From assembly GCF_003123685.1 (NCBI RefSeq), contig NZ_QCYJ01000130.1, positions 434,001 to 498,000 on the forward strand: 64,000 nt of DNA, in the 5' to 3' direction. The notes under the pieces are model-generated. The model worked only from the letters and a program-made list of their open reading frames with translations, had not been told where the DNA came from and searched no databases. Origin of the DNA: Nocardia aurea. GTDB lineage: Bacteria; Actinomycetota; Actinomycetes; Mycobacteriales; Mycobacteriaceae. Both the position numbers and the translations under genes were made by a program. Every line of letters begins with the position of its first letter. Position 1 is the first letter of the stretch. Shown piece after piece: positions 15,990 to 23,850 of this stretch.

Positions 15990-16736
15990 ATGGGCGAGGT
16001 CTCGGTGGCGGCGGCAGCCGCCGAGCTGGGCGTGAGCAAGCGCCAGGTAACCAGGCTGGCACGAGCAGGCGACCTCGACGTGACCCGTGAGGTCGGGGGT
16101 GTACTCCTACTCGATTCCTCTTCGGTTCACAGGTGGGCACAGATGCGTCGACTCAGCGGGCGACCGTGGAGCGAGGCAGTCGCGTGGGCGGCGCTGGCGG
16201 TACTGTCGGGTCAGGACGCGGACTGGATATCCCCCTCGCAGTCGACACGTCTCCGGCATCGGCTCCGACGTTCCGACGCCGAGGACGTGGCATTCTTCGC
16301 TCGCCGACGTGCCGTCACCCTGCGGATGCGGAGCTGGGGCGGCACCGACGAATACGCCATCGGCCAGTACTTCACCTACACCGGCGTCAGCGCGCTCGAC
16401 AAGGAGAGCGGGATGGCGTCCCGGTTCGGTCTCGCAACGATCCGGAGTGGCCGGACCGATGGCTATGTGAACGCCGACGAATTGGACGCCGCTGTCGAGA
16501 ACCTCGGTCTCACCGACGATCTCGACGGCGATATGACGGTACGTGTCGTGACCGGGAAGAACCCCTACTTCGCATCCATCGCGAAGCACGAGACCACAGC
16601 GGTCGCCGCGACGACGAATGCCGCCGAGGCAGTGTCGATCGCAGCGGTGGCGTTGGACCTGATGGAGTCGCTCGACACGAGAGAACGAAGCGCGGGCGCA
16701 CGGGTTCTCCAGGAGCTGATCGATGCCCTCCCATAG
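15990..16736 (+). CDS. Excisionase-like HTH protein, candidate antitoxin of an AbiE-like pair
   Basis: 248 residues, unrecognised family. Residues 4-50 form a MerR/excisionase-type helix-turn-helix with wing (SVAAAAAELGVSKRQVTRLARAGDLDVTREVGGVLLLD). The middle has FARRRAVTLRMRSWGGTDEY, then a mixed region and an Ala-rich C-terminal helix (ETTAVAATTNAAEAVSIAAVALDLMES). It overlaps the next gene by 14 bp, which encodes a nucleotidyltransferase. In AbiE systems the first gene (AbiEi) is a DNA-binding antitoxin and the second a nucleotidyltransferase toxin; the order and overlap match, but the HTH here is of a different type, so the antitoxin role is inference. Confidence 0.65.
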   Translation: MGEVSVAAAAAELGVSKRQVTRLARAGDLDVTREVGGVLLLDSSSVHRWAQMRRLSGRPWSEAVAWAALAVLSGQDADWISPSQSTRLRHRLRRSDAEDVAFFARRRAVTLRMRSWGGTDEYAIGQYFTYTGVSALDKESGMASRFGLATIRSGRTDGYVNADELDAAVENLGLTDDLDGDMTVRVVTGKNPYFASIAKHETTAVAATTNAAEAVSIAAVALDLMESLDTRERSAGARVLQELIDALP

Positions 16737-17448
16737 TCGGCCGATATGGACGGTATCGGCACCGCCGGGAGGATGGGCGTCGCCTTGGCCGCAAGCCGCC
16801 GAGCTCGCGAGAGCGATCCCGTCTGAGCAGTGGACTCTGATCGGCGGATTGATGGTTCAGCTCCATGCCGTCCACGCAGGGCTGCCCGCGAGCCGGGCAA
16901 CGGTGGACGTCGACATGGTGCTGCACATCGAGACCGGTAAGACCACATTCGGCGGGGTGCGTGAACAGCTCGAGAAGCTCGGATACACGCTGCGCCTTCC
17001 CATGGGCGATGGACCTGTGCACCGCTTCGAGCGGGCCGACGAGCAGGTCGACGTGATGGTTGCCGATCACCTCGCCCCGAAATGGCAGCCGAAGGTTCGC
17101 GGAGTTCCCGTGTTCGCAGTCCCGGGTGGCACATCGGCACTGCGAAAGACAGTGTGCTTCGACCTGGCGATCGGTGACGCCGCGATACGACTCAGCGTGC
17201 CGGACGTTCTCGGAGCCCTCGTCCTCAAAGGTGCTGCCTACAAAGCGGATACGCGAGACCCCTCCCGTCATCTCGACGATGCCGCGGTGCTCGCTTGTGC
17301 TGTCGACAATCCGATGGATGAGCGAAAGCGGATGCAGGGCAGCGATCATGGGCGGGTTCTGGTCTTGGCGAAGCAGTTGGAGAGCATCGATCACCGCTCA
17401 TGGAGCGGGATTCCTGTCGAACATCGCAGTCGAGGGCATTGCAGTTGA
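16723..17448 (+). CDS. Nucleotidyltransferase, AbiEii/MNT-like candidate toxin
   Basis: 241 residues. The nucleotidyltransferase motif is present: GG at residues 41-42, then VDVDMVL with Asp62 and Asp64 as the metal pair, and a third candidate carboxylate in QVDVMV (Asp110). The C-terminal part has LKGAAYK...DPSRHLDDAAVL, similar to the K(D/H)xxD region of AbiEii-type enzymes. Known relatives transfer nucleotides to tRNA or proteins. Translationally coupled to the HTH protein upstream. The ribosome site lies inside the upstream gene. Assignment to a toxin is by architecture; no direct homologue is recognised. Confidence 0.65.
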   Translation: MPSHSRPIWTVSAPPGGWASPWPQAAELARAIPSEQWTLIGGLMVQLHAVHAGLPASRATVDVDMVLHIETGKTTFGGVREQLEKLGYTLRLPMGDGPVHRFERADEQVDVMVADHLAPKWQPKVRGVPVFAVPGGTSALRKTVCFDLAIGDAAIRLSVPDVLGALVLKGAAYKADTRDPSRHLDDAAVLACAVDNPMDERKRMQGSDHGRVLVLAKQLESIDHRSWSGIPVEHRSRGHCS

Positions 17449-17820
17449 TCACGGGGCCTTCCACGGGGTCTCGCGTTGGTACACGGCGGCGACTCCGTTC
17501 CTGAGCCGATTCCCCGGCGCCGCGCGGACGGTATCGCGTTCGTGAAACGGCTTCCGGAGCCGCCGACCACCGGATAGCTGGGTCTCACAGTGGTTCATTC
17601 GCTGGTCACCGAAAACGTTCACATCGTCGAAACATCGGCAATCGAGTCGTCACCTCGGGATATTCCGGCGCAACAACTCGCGTCTACCGTTCCCACCACG
17701 AATACAGACGTTGTATACACACCGGTCTACAGCTAGGGCCGATGCGGAAGGGCGGACGTATTCGGTGCGACGTAACCCCCGACGTCGCCGAACACCTGAT
17801 GAGGAGAAGGGTCCCGACCC
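17449..17820 (+). promoter_or_regulatory. 372-bp urt promoter region with candidate GlnR box
   Basis: No gene seen. GTTCAC-ATCGTC-GAAAC at 17617-17633 fits the actinobacterial GlnR a/b-box pattern (nTnAC-n6-GnAAC), about 190 bp before urtA; GTCAC occurs just before it at 17605-17609. A -10-like TATACA is at 17714-17719. GlnR control of urea/nitrogen uptake genes is well known in this order. The ribosome site GGAGAAGG precedes urtA. Confidence 0.45.
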
Positions 17821-19146
17821 ATGCCAGATTCCCCTGCCGATAATCGGCACAGCTCCGTGTCGGCCGCGCGGTCGCCGTTCGGCGCCACATCGCCGCGCCG
17901 AGCACGTATGACCAAGGTCTTGGTCGTGCCGACGGCGCTTGCGCTCGCCGGCCTGTTGCTGACCGCCTGTGGCGCCAAGGACGACGCCTCGACCGAAGGT
18001 TCCAACGCCGCTTCTTGCGTCGACACGTCGAAGCCCACGATCAAAGTCGGTTCGCTGCACTCGCTTTCGGGCACGATGGCGATCTCCGAGGTGACCGTCG
18101 CCAACTCGACCAAACTCGCGGTCGACCAGATCAACGCCGCCGGTGGGGTTCTCGGCAAGAAGATCGACGTGGTGCTGGAGGACGGCGCCTCGGACCCGAA
18201 GACCTTCGCCGAGAAGGCCGAGAAACTGATCAGCTCGGACTGCGTTGCGGCGGTCTTCGGCGGTTGGACCTCCTCGAGCCGTAAGGCCATGAAGCCCAAG
18301 TTCGAGAGCCTGAACTCGCTGCTCTACTACCCCGTGCAGTACGAGGGCCTGGAGGACAGCAAGAACATCTTCTACACCGGCGCCACCACCAACCAGCAGA
18401 TCATTCCGGCGCTGGACTACCTGAAGCAGAAGGGAATCACCTCCCTTTACCTGGTGGGTTCGGACTACGTCTTCCCGCAGACCGCCAACCGCGAGATCAA
18501 GGCGTACGCCGCGGCCAACGGTATCGAGATCAAGGGCGAGGACTACACCCCGCTCGGTTCGACCGACTTCTCCACCATCGTGAACAAGGTGCGCACCGCG
18601 AAGGCGGGCGCGGTGTTCAACACCCTCAACGGCGACTCCAACGTCGCGTTCTTCCGCGAGTACACCAACGCGGGCCTCAAAGCCGCTGACATGCCGGTTG
18701 TCTCGGTGTCCATCGCAGAAGAAGAGGTCGCCGGCATCGGCGCCCAGAACATCGCGGGCCAGCTGACCGCGTGGAACTACTACCAGACCGTCGACTCCCC
18801 GCAGAACAAGGCATTCGTCGACGCCTACAAGGCCGCTTTCGGCGCCGACAAGCCGACCTCGGACCCGATGGAGGCCGCCTACGCCTCGGTCTACCTGTGG
18901 AAGAACACCGTCGAGAAGGCGAACTCCTTCGCCGTGGCCGATATCCAGGCCGCCGCCGACGGTGTCAGCTTCGACGCCCCCGAGGGCAAAGTCACCATCG
19001 ACGGCTCCAATCACCACATCACCAAGACCGCCCGCATCGGTGAGATCCGCCCCGACGGCCTCATCTACACGGTCTGGGATTCCGGCAAGCCCATCCAGCC
19101 GGACCCGTACCTGAAGTCCTACGAGTGGGCGAAGAACCTCAAGTAG
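17821..19146 (+). CDS. urtA: Urea ABC transporter substrate-binding lipoprotein UrtA
   Basis: 441 residues. A twin-arginine-like, basic lead (SPRRARMTK) is followed by a hydrophobic helix ending in the lipobox LLTAC at about residue 50, so the mature protein is lipid-anchored on the outer face. The body is a Leu/Ile/Val-type periplasmic-binding fold with UrtA hallmarks: VGSLHSLSGTMAISE, FGGWTSSSRKAMKP, LLYYPVQYEGLE and the C-terminal HHITKTARIGEI. It captures urea (or short amides). An ATG at 17908 would give a conventional lipoprotein signal without the 29-residue lead; the stronger ribosome site favours 17821. First gene of urtABCDE. Confidence 0.93.
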   Translation: MPDSPADNRHSSVSAARSPFGATSPRRARMTKVLVVPTALALAGLLLTACGAKDDASTEGSNAASCVDTSKPTIKVGSLHSLSGTMAISEVTVANSTKLAVDQINAAGGVLGKKIDVVLEDGASDPKTFAEKAEKLISSDCVAAVFGGWTSSSRKAMKPKFESLNSLLYYPVQYEGLEDSKNIFYTGATTNQQIIPALDYLKQKGITSLYLVGSDYVFPQTANREIKAYAAANGIEIKGEDYTPLGSTDFSTIVNKVRTAKAGAVFNTLNGDSNVAFFREYTNAGLKAADMPVVSVSIAEEEVAGIGAQNIAGQLTAWNYYQTVDSPQNKAFVDAYKAAFGADKPTSDPMEAAYASVYLWKNTVEKANSFAVADIQAAADGVSFDAPEGKVTIDGSNHHITKTARIGEIRPDGLIYTVWDSGKPIQPDPYLKSYEWAKNLK

Positions 19147-19465
19147 GAAATAGGAGTTCACGGCGGAACGGTCCGGTCACCACACCCCGACCGTTCCGCC
19201 GGAACCGCTACACCCCAGCCACACAGCAAAGCCCCCGTCACACCACGCACCACAACGCGTAACCACGACGGACACGGTCCCGGAAAACGGCCCGTCCCCC
19301 TCCCGCACCCACGACGCGCGAGCCCGACGAGCGCCGTTCGCGGCCCGTCTCGCGTCCGAGCGGTCGAAGCAATGCGCCGAAGGCGCGAGTCTCGACCGCT
19401 CGGACGCGAGACAAAAGGGGGCCGCGAACCCGCGGCCCCCGGGCCGCCAAATTACAGGAGTCCAC
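19147..19465 (+). terminator. Three stacked stem-loops between urtA and urtB (319 bp, no gene)
   Basis: Hairpin 1: 13-bp arms 19161-19173 and 19189-19201, just after urtA. Hairpin 2: perfect 21-bp arms 19347-19367 and 19392-19412 with a 5-bp inner hairpin (19374-19378/19382-19386) in its loop. Hairpin 3: perfect 10-bp arms 19417-19426 and 19431-19440 with an AACC loop, ending 25 bp before urtB. They should terminate or stabilise most transcripts after urtA, giving more binding protein than permease. Confidence 0.65.
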
Positions 19466-20350
19466 ATGGACGTCGTGATCGGTCAGCTCTTCACTGGTTT
19501 GAGCCTCGGATCGATTCTTCTGCTCGCCGCGCTCGGCCTGTCGTTGACCTTCGGTCAGATGGGCGTCATCAATATGGCGCACGGCGAATTCATCATGGCC
19601 GGCTGTTACACGACTTACGTTGTGCAGAAGGTGTTCTCGTCAGCGGGTGTTTCTCTGCTGGTCTCCCTGCTGATCGGGTTCCTGGTCGGCGGCGCGTTGG
19701 GGGCGGCGCTGGAGATGGGTCTGATCCGCTGGATGTACGACCGTCCGCTCGACACCTTGCTCGTCACCTTCGGTGTCGGGCTGGTTTTGCAGCAGGCTGC
19801 GCGCGATATCTTCGGCGCTCCGGCCAAGAACGTGCTCGTTCCCGAATTCCTCAGTGGCGGTGTCACGATCCTTGGCGCCGTCGTGCCGAAGACCAGGATC
19901 TTCATTCTCGTTCTCGCGGTGGCGGCGGTGATCGTCTTGGCCATCGCGCTCAAGACCACGCCGCTCGGTCGCCGGATCCGGGCGGTCGTGCAGAACCGTG
20001 GGCTCGCCGAAACCAGCGGTGTCTCCAGTCGTTTCACCGATATCAGCACCTTCTTCATCGGTTCGGGTCTTGCGGGTGTCGCCGGTGTCGCGCTGACGTT
20101 GATCGGCTCGACGAGCCCGACCATCGGTCAGAGCTACTTGATCGACGCCTTCCTCGTGGTCGTCATCGGCGGCCTCGGACAGATCAAGGGCACCGTGATC
20201 GCGGCGTTCGCGCTCGGCCTGCTCAATTCCTTCATCGAGTACTCGACGACCGCCTCGATCGCGAAGGTCATCGTCTTCGTGGTGATCGTCATCTTCCTGC
20301 AGGTCCGGCCGCAGGGCCTGTTCACCGTTCGGACCAGGAGCTTGGTATGA
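19466..20350 (+). CDS. urtB: Urea ABC transporter permease UrtB
   Basis: 294 residues with about eight to nine membrane helices, LivH/UrtB family. The start MDVVIGQLFTGLSLGSILLLAALGLSLTFGQMGVINMAHGEFIMAG is typical of branched-chain amino acid/urea permeases, and ALKTTPLGRRIRAVVQNRGLAETSGV is the ATPase-contact (EAA-like) loop. It forms the channel with UrtC. Its stop overlaps the urtC start (ATGA at 20347). Preceded by ACAGGAG ribosome site at about 19453. Confidence 0.93.
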   Translation: MDVVIGQLFTGLSLGSILLLAALGLSLTFGQMGVINMAHGEFIMAGCYTTYVVQKVFSSAGVSLLVSLLIGFLVGGALGAALEMGLIRWMYDRPLDTLLVTFGVGLVLQQAARDIFGAPAKNVLVPEFLSGGVTILGAVVPKTRIFILVLAVAAVIVLAIALKTTPLGRRIRAVVQNRGLAETSGVSSRFTDISTFFIGSGLAGVAGVALTLIGSTSPTIGQSYLIDAFLVVVIGGLGQIKGTVIAAFALGLLNSFIEYSTTASIAKVIVFVVIVIFLQVRPQGLFTVRTRSLV

Positions 20351-21549
20351 CCACACTCGGCACTCGGATGCGTGAGCACTCTTCGCTGACCACGCTGGCT
20401 GGTTTCGCGATCGCCGCGATCCTGTTGTTCGCGGTGGCGCCCGCGCTGCTCAGCGATTTCCGCCTCAATCTGCTCGCCAAATTCCTCTGTTTCGCGATCG
20501 TGGCCGCCGGAATCGGATTGGCTTGGGGCAGAGGCGGAATGCTCACCCTGGGGCAGGGTGTGTTCTTCGGCATCGGCGCCTACATCATGGCCATGCACTT
20601 GCAGATGGCGGACGCCACGCGGCTGGGCAACGATGTGCCGGAGTTCATGGAGATCTCCGGTATCCGCGAATTGCCGACGTTCTGGCAGCCTTTCGCGTCC
20701 GGTCCGGTCGCGATCCTCGGCATTCTGTTGCTGCCCGCCCTGGTCGCGGCGGTGCTCGGGTACGGCGTGTTCAAGCGCAGGGTCAAGGGCGCGTATTTCG
20801 CCATCCTGAGTCAGGCGCTGGCGGCGGCGCTCGCGATTCTGCTCGCCGGTCAGCAGGCCATCGGCGGTTTCACCGGGCTCTCGGATTTCCGGGCGTTCTT
20901 CGGCTTCAAGCTGTCGGATCCGGCCAACCGCAAGATGCTGTTCTTCATCGCCGCGGGCACGCTGCTCGTGGTGGTGGCGCTGGTGCGTCAGCTGATGCGC
21001 AGCCGCTACGGCGAACTGCTCGTCGCGGTGCGCGACCAGGAGGAACGGGTCCGTTTCCTCGGTTACGACCCGGCCAATGTCAAGATCGTCGCCTACGTGG
21101 TCGCCGCGTTCTTCGCGGGTATCGCCGGGGCGCTGTTCACCCCGATCGTCGGCATCATCTCCCCCGCCGACATCGGTGTCGTGCCGTCTATCGCCTTCCT
21201 GATCGGCGTCGCGATCGGCGGCCGGACCACGCTGCTCGGCCCGGTGCTCGGCGCGATCGGCGTGGCGTGGGCGCAGACCGCGTTCTCCGAACAGTTCCCC
21301 TCGGGCTGGACCTATCTGCAAGGTGTGCTGTTCATCGTGGTCGTCGGCTTCATCCCGGCGGGTCTGGCGGGCGTGTGGCCGATGCTCAAGGGCGCCTACG
21401 ACGCCAGGTTCGGCAAGACGGTCGAACCGGAGAAGTCCGCGAAAGCCGAAGAGTCCGAACCGGAAGCGGAGGAACCCGTGGCGAAGTCGGAGCCGGAATC
21501 CGACACCGACGACGCGCAGGCCGCCGAGGAGAAAGTGCAATCGCGATGA
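20347..21549 (+). CDS. urtC: Urea ABC transporter permease UrtC
   Basis: 400 residues, LivM/UrtC family, with about ten membrane helices. The signature GLAWGRGGMLTLGQGVFFGIGAYIMAMHL lies near residue 60 and the cytoplasmic contact loop SRYGELLVAVRDQEERVRFLGYDP near residue 220. The C-terminal 40 residues (after GKTVEPEKS) are an acidic, disordered tail rich in Glu/Ser/Ala that is longer than usual. Four-base overlaps with urtB and with urtD indicate tight coupling. Confidence 0.93.
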   Translation: MTTLGTRMREHSSLTTLAGFAIAAILLFAVAPALLSDFRLNLLAKFLCFAIVAAGIGLAWGRGGMLTLGQGVFFGIGAYIMAMHLQMADATRLGNDVPEFMEISGIRELPTFWQPFASGPVAILGILLLPALVAAVLGYGVFKRRVKGAYFAILSQALAAALAILLAGQQAIGGFTGLSDFRAFFGFKLSDPANRKMLFFIAAGTLLVVVALVRQLMRSRYGELLVAVRDQEERVRFLGYDPANVKIVAYVVAAFFAGIAGALFTPIVGIISPADIGVVPSIAFLIGVAIGGRTTLLGPVLGAIGVAWAQTAFSEQFPSGWTYLQGVLFIVVVGFIPAGLAGVWPMLKGAYDARFGKTVEPEKSAKAEESEPEAEEPVAKSEPESDTDDAQAAEEKVQSR

Positions 21550-22385
21550 CAACGACAACCCACGAACCGAAGTCCGGCGGAAACGCGGGCATGGACAGCG
21601 AATATCTCGAAGTTCGCGGTCTCTCGGTCAGTTTCGACGGGTTCAAGGCCGTCACCGACGTCGACATCACGGTGTTGCAGGGCGATCTCCGATTCCTGAT
21701 CGGACCCAACGGCGCGGGAAAGACCACGCTGATCGACGCGATCACCGGCCTGGTCCCGGCGACCGGTTCGGCCACGAAATCGGGTTCGCAACTGGTCGGG
21801 AAGAAGGTCCACCAGATCGCCAGGCTCGGCGTCGGGCGGACCTTCCAGACCGCGAGCGTCTTCGAGCAGCTCTCGGTGCTACAGAACCTCGACATCGCCG
21901 CGGGCGCGAAGCGTTCGGCGCTGACCATGCTGCGTCGCCGCCGATCGGTGCTGCCGGGTATCGACGAGGCGCTCGAGATCACCGGCCTCGGCGCCTTGCG
22001 CGACAAACCCGCGGGTGTGCTCGCGCACGGCCAGAAGCAGTGGCTGGAGATCGGCATGCTGCTGGTGCAGAACGCGTCGGTGCTGCTGCTCGACGAACCG
22101 GTGGCGGGTATGAGCGCCGAGGAGCGCGAGGAGACCGGAAATCTGTTGCGCCGCATCGGCGGTGAGCGGGTGGTCGTCGTGGTCGAACACGATATGGATT
22201 TCATGCGCGCGTTCGCGACATCGGTGACGGTGCTGGCGGGCGGCAAAGTGCTCAGCGAGGGCACCGTCGAACAGGTGCAGGCCGATCCCAAGGTGCAGGA
22301 GGTCTACCTCGGCACCGCGGCGGCCATCGGCACCGACCTCGAGGACGAGTCGACCGTGCAGAGCAAGGAGGCAGCTGATGCTTGA
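21546..22385 (+). CDS. urtD: Urea ABC transporter ATPase UrtD
   Basis: 279 residues from the ATG overlapping the urtC stop. Walker A is GPNGAGKTT near residue 57, followed by GRTFQTASVF (Q-loop), signature-like VLAHGQKQWLEIGMLL, Walker B VLLLDEPVAGMS and the switch histidine in VVVEHDMDFMR. The LAHGQKQWLEIG signature in place of LSGGQ is specific to UrtD. It is LivG-like and works with UrtE. It overlaps urtE by eight bases. Confidence 0.93.
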   Translation: MTTTTHEPKSGGNAGMDSEYLEVRGLSVSFDGFKAVTDVDITVLQGDLRFLIGPNGAGKTTLIDAITGLVPATGSATKSGSQLVGKKVHQIARLGVGRTFQTASVFEQLSVLQNLDIAAGAKRSALTMLRRRRSVLPGIDEALEITGLGALRDKPAGVLAHGQKQWLEIGMLLVQNASVLLLDEPVAGMSAEEREETGNLLRRIGGERVVVVVEHDMDFMRAFATSVTVLAGGKVLSEGTVEQVQADPKVQEVYLGTAAAIGTDLEDESTVQSKEAADA

Positions 22386-23070
22386 ACTCATCGATATCCA
22401 CTCCGGATACGGCCGCACCGAGGTGATCCACGGTGTCACCGTGACAGTCCCCGACGACAGCGTGGTCGCCGTCATGGGCCACAACGGCGCGGGCAAGACC
22501 ACATTGCTGCGCACCGCCGTCGGCCTGATCGGCACCAAATCCGGGCAGATCAAATTCGATGGTGAGGTCATCACCAAGATGCCGCCGTCGAAACGGGTCA
22601 AACGCGGAATCGCCTACGTGCCGCAGGGGCAGCAGAGTTTTCCACAGCTGACCACAGCCGAGAATTTGCAGGTGGTGGCCGACGGGCGTAAACGCGGCAA
22701 GGAACTGATCGCCGAATCGCTGGATCTGTTCCCCGCGCTGCGCGAACTGCTCACCCGCAAGGCCGGGTTGCTCTCCGGTGGTCAGCGCCAGCAGTTGGCG
22801 ATCGCGCGGGCGCTGATCACCGAACCGAAACTGCTCATCCTCGATGAACCGACCGAGGGCATCCAGCCCTCGGTGGTGGCCGAGATCGAGCACACCATCA
22901 TCGATCTCACCCAGCGCGGCGGTCTGAGCGTGCTGCTCGTCGAACAGCACATCGGCTTCGCTCTCCAGGCGGCGCAGAGCTATTACGTGCTGCAATCCGG
23001 GCGGGTGACCTCCACCGGTGCGGGCGGCGCGGGCGCGGAGACCGACGTGCGCTCGGCGATGGCGATCTGA
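22378..23070 (+). CDS. urtE: Urea ABC transporter ATPase UrtE
   Basis: 230 residues, LivF-like. Walker A GHNGAGKTT near residue 36, Q-loop YVPQGQQSFPQLT, signature LSGGQRQQ, Walker B LLILDEPTEGIQPS and H-loop LLVEQHIGF are all intact. The QGQQ/FPQLT stretch is typical of UrtE. Strong ribosome site AAGGAGG in the end of urtD. Last transporter gene of the operon. Confidence 0.93.
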   Translation: MLELIDIHSGYGRTEVIHGVTVTVPDDSVVAVMGHNGAGKTTLLRTAVGLIGTKSGQIKFDGEVITKMPPSKRVKRGIAYVPQGQQSFPQLTTAENLQVVADGRKRGKELIAESLDLFPALRELLTRKAGLLSGGQRQQLAIARALITEPKLLILDEPTEGIQPSVVAEIEHTIIDLTQRGGLSVLLVEQHIGFALQAAQSYYVLQSGRVTSTGAGGAGAETDVRSAMAI

Positions 23071-23081
23071 GCAGGGCCGCC

Positions 23082-23819
23082 ATGCCTCGCAAGGGGCGGG
23101 TTCCGTTGAGCGAGCGGGTGTATCACTCGCTACGTCACGATCTCGCCGTGGGAGCGATCGTCGCGACCGAACGGCTCGGTGAAGAACGTCTGGCCGAAAC
23201 CTACGGTGTCTCGCGCACTCCGGTGCGCGAGGCGCTGGCCAGGTTGCAGGCCGATGGTCTGGTCGAGCGCCACGCCGACGGCCTCTACCCGTACCGTCCA
23301 CGTCTGGAAGAACTCGACAATCTCTACGAGTTGCGAATCGTGCTGGAACAACGGGGAATTCAACGGATTCTCGACACCGTGAGCGGATCTTCCGCTTCGG
23401 CGATCCCGACCGCCGAACCGAATTCCCCGGCGCACGATCTCACCTCGGTACGCGCCGAACTCGAGCGGTGGCGTGAATTGCGCGACGCCCCACCGGAACC
23501 GGGGCCCGCGCTGGTCGCCGCCGACGAGCAGTTCCATCTCACCCTGCTGTCCGCGGCGGGCAATACCGCACTCGCCGAGGCTCTGACCGCGGTCTACGTC
23601 CGGGTGCGGCCGCTGCGCACCCTCGATCTGCCGACGCCGGAGCGCATCGCGATCATGGCCGCCGAGCACATCTCCGTCGCCGAGCAATTGCTCTCGGGTG
23701 ATCCGAGCACCGCGTTGCGCACACTCATCGCGCATATCGATTCGTCACGGACCCACGTGCTCGCGCGGGCCCAGCAGGCGATGCGGCTCACCAAACTCGG
23801 TCAGGCCATGCGGGACTGA
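23082..23819 (+). CDS. GntR/FadR-type transcriptional regulator
   Basis: 245 residues. A winged HTH of the GntR type is at residues ~8-70 (LSERVYHSLRHDLAVGAIVATERLGEERLAETYGVSRTPVREALARLQADGLVERH), then a FadR/FCD helical domain with the metal/ligand pattern (ELRIVLEQRGI, DEQFHLTLLSAAGN, EHISVAEQLLSGD). Placed 11 bp after urtE on the same strand, so probably cotranscribed and controlling urea or related nitrogen genes; the effector is unknown. Confidence 0.85.
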   Translation: MPRKGRVPLSERVYHSLRHDLAVGAIVATERLGEERLAETYGVSRTPVREALARLQADGLVERHADGLYPYRPRLEELDNLYELRIVLEQRGIQRILDTVSGSSASAIPTAEPNSPAHDLTSVRAELERWRELRDAPPEPGPALVAADEQFHLTLLSAAGNTALAEALTAVYVRVRPLRTLDLPTPERIAIMAAEHISVAEQLLSGDPSTALRTLIAHIDSSRTHVLARAQQAMRLTKLGQAMRD

Positions 23820-23850
23820 ACGCGCAGGCGGCGCGTCCGGCCGGAACCGG

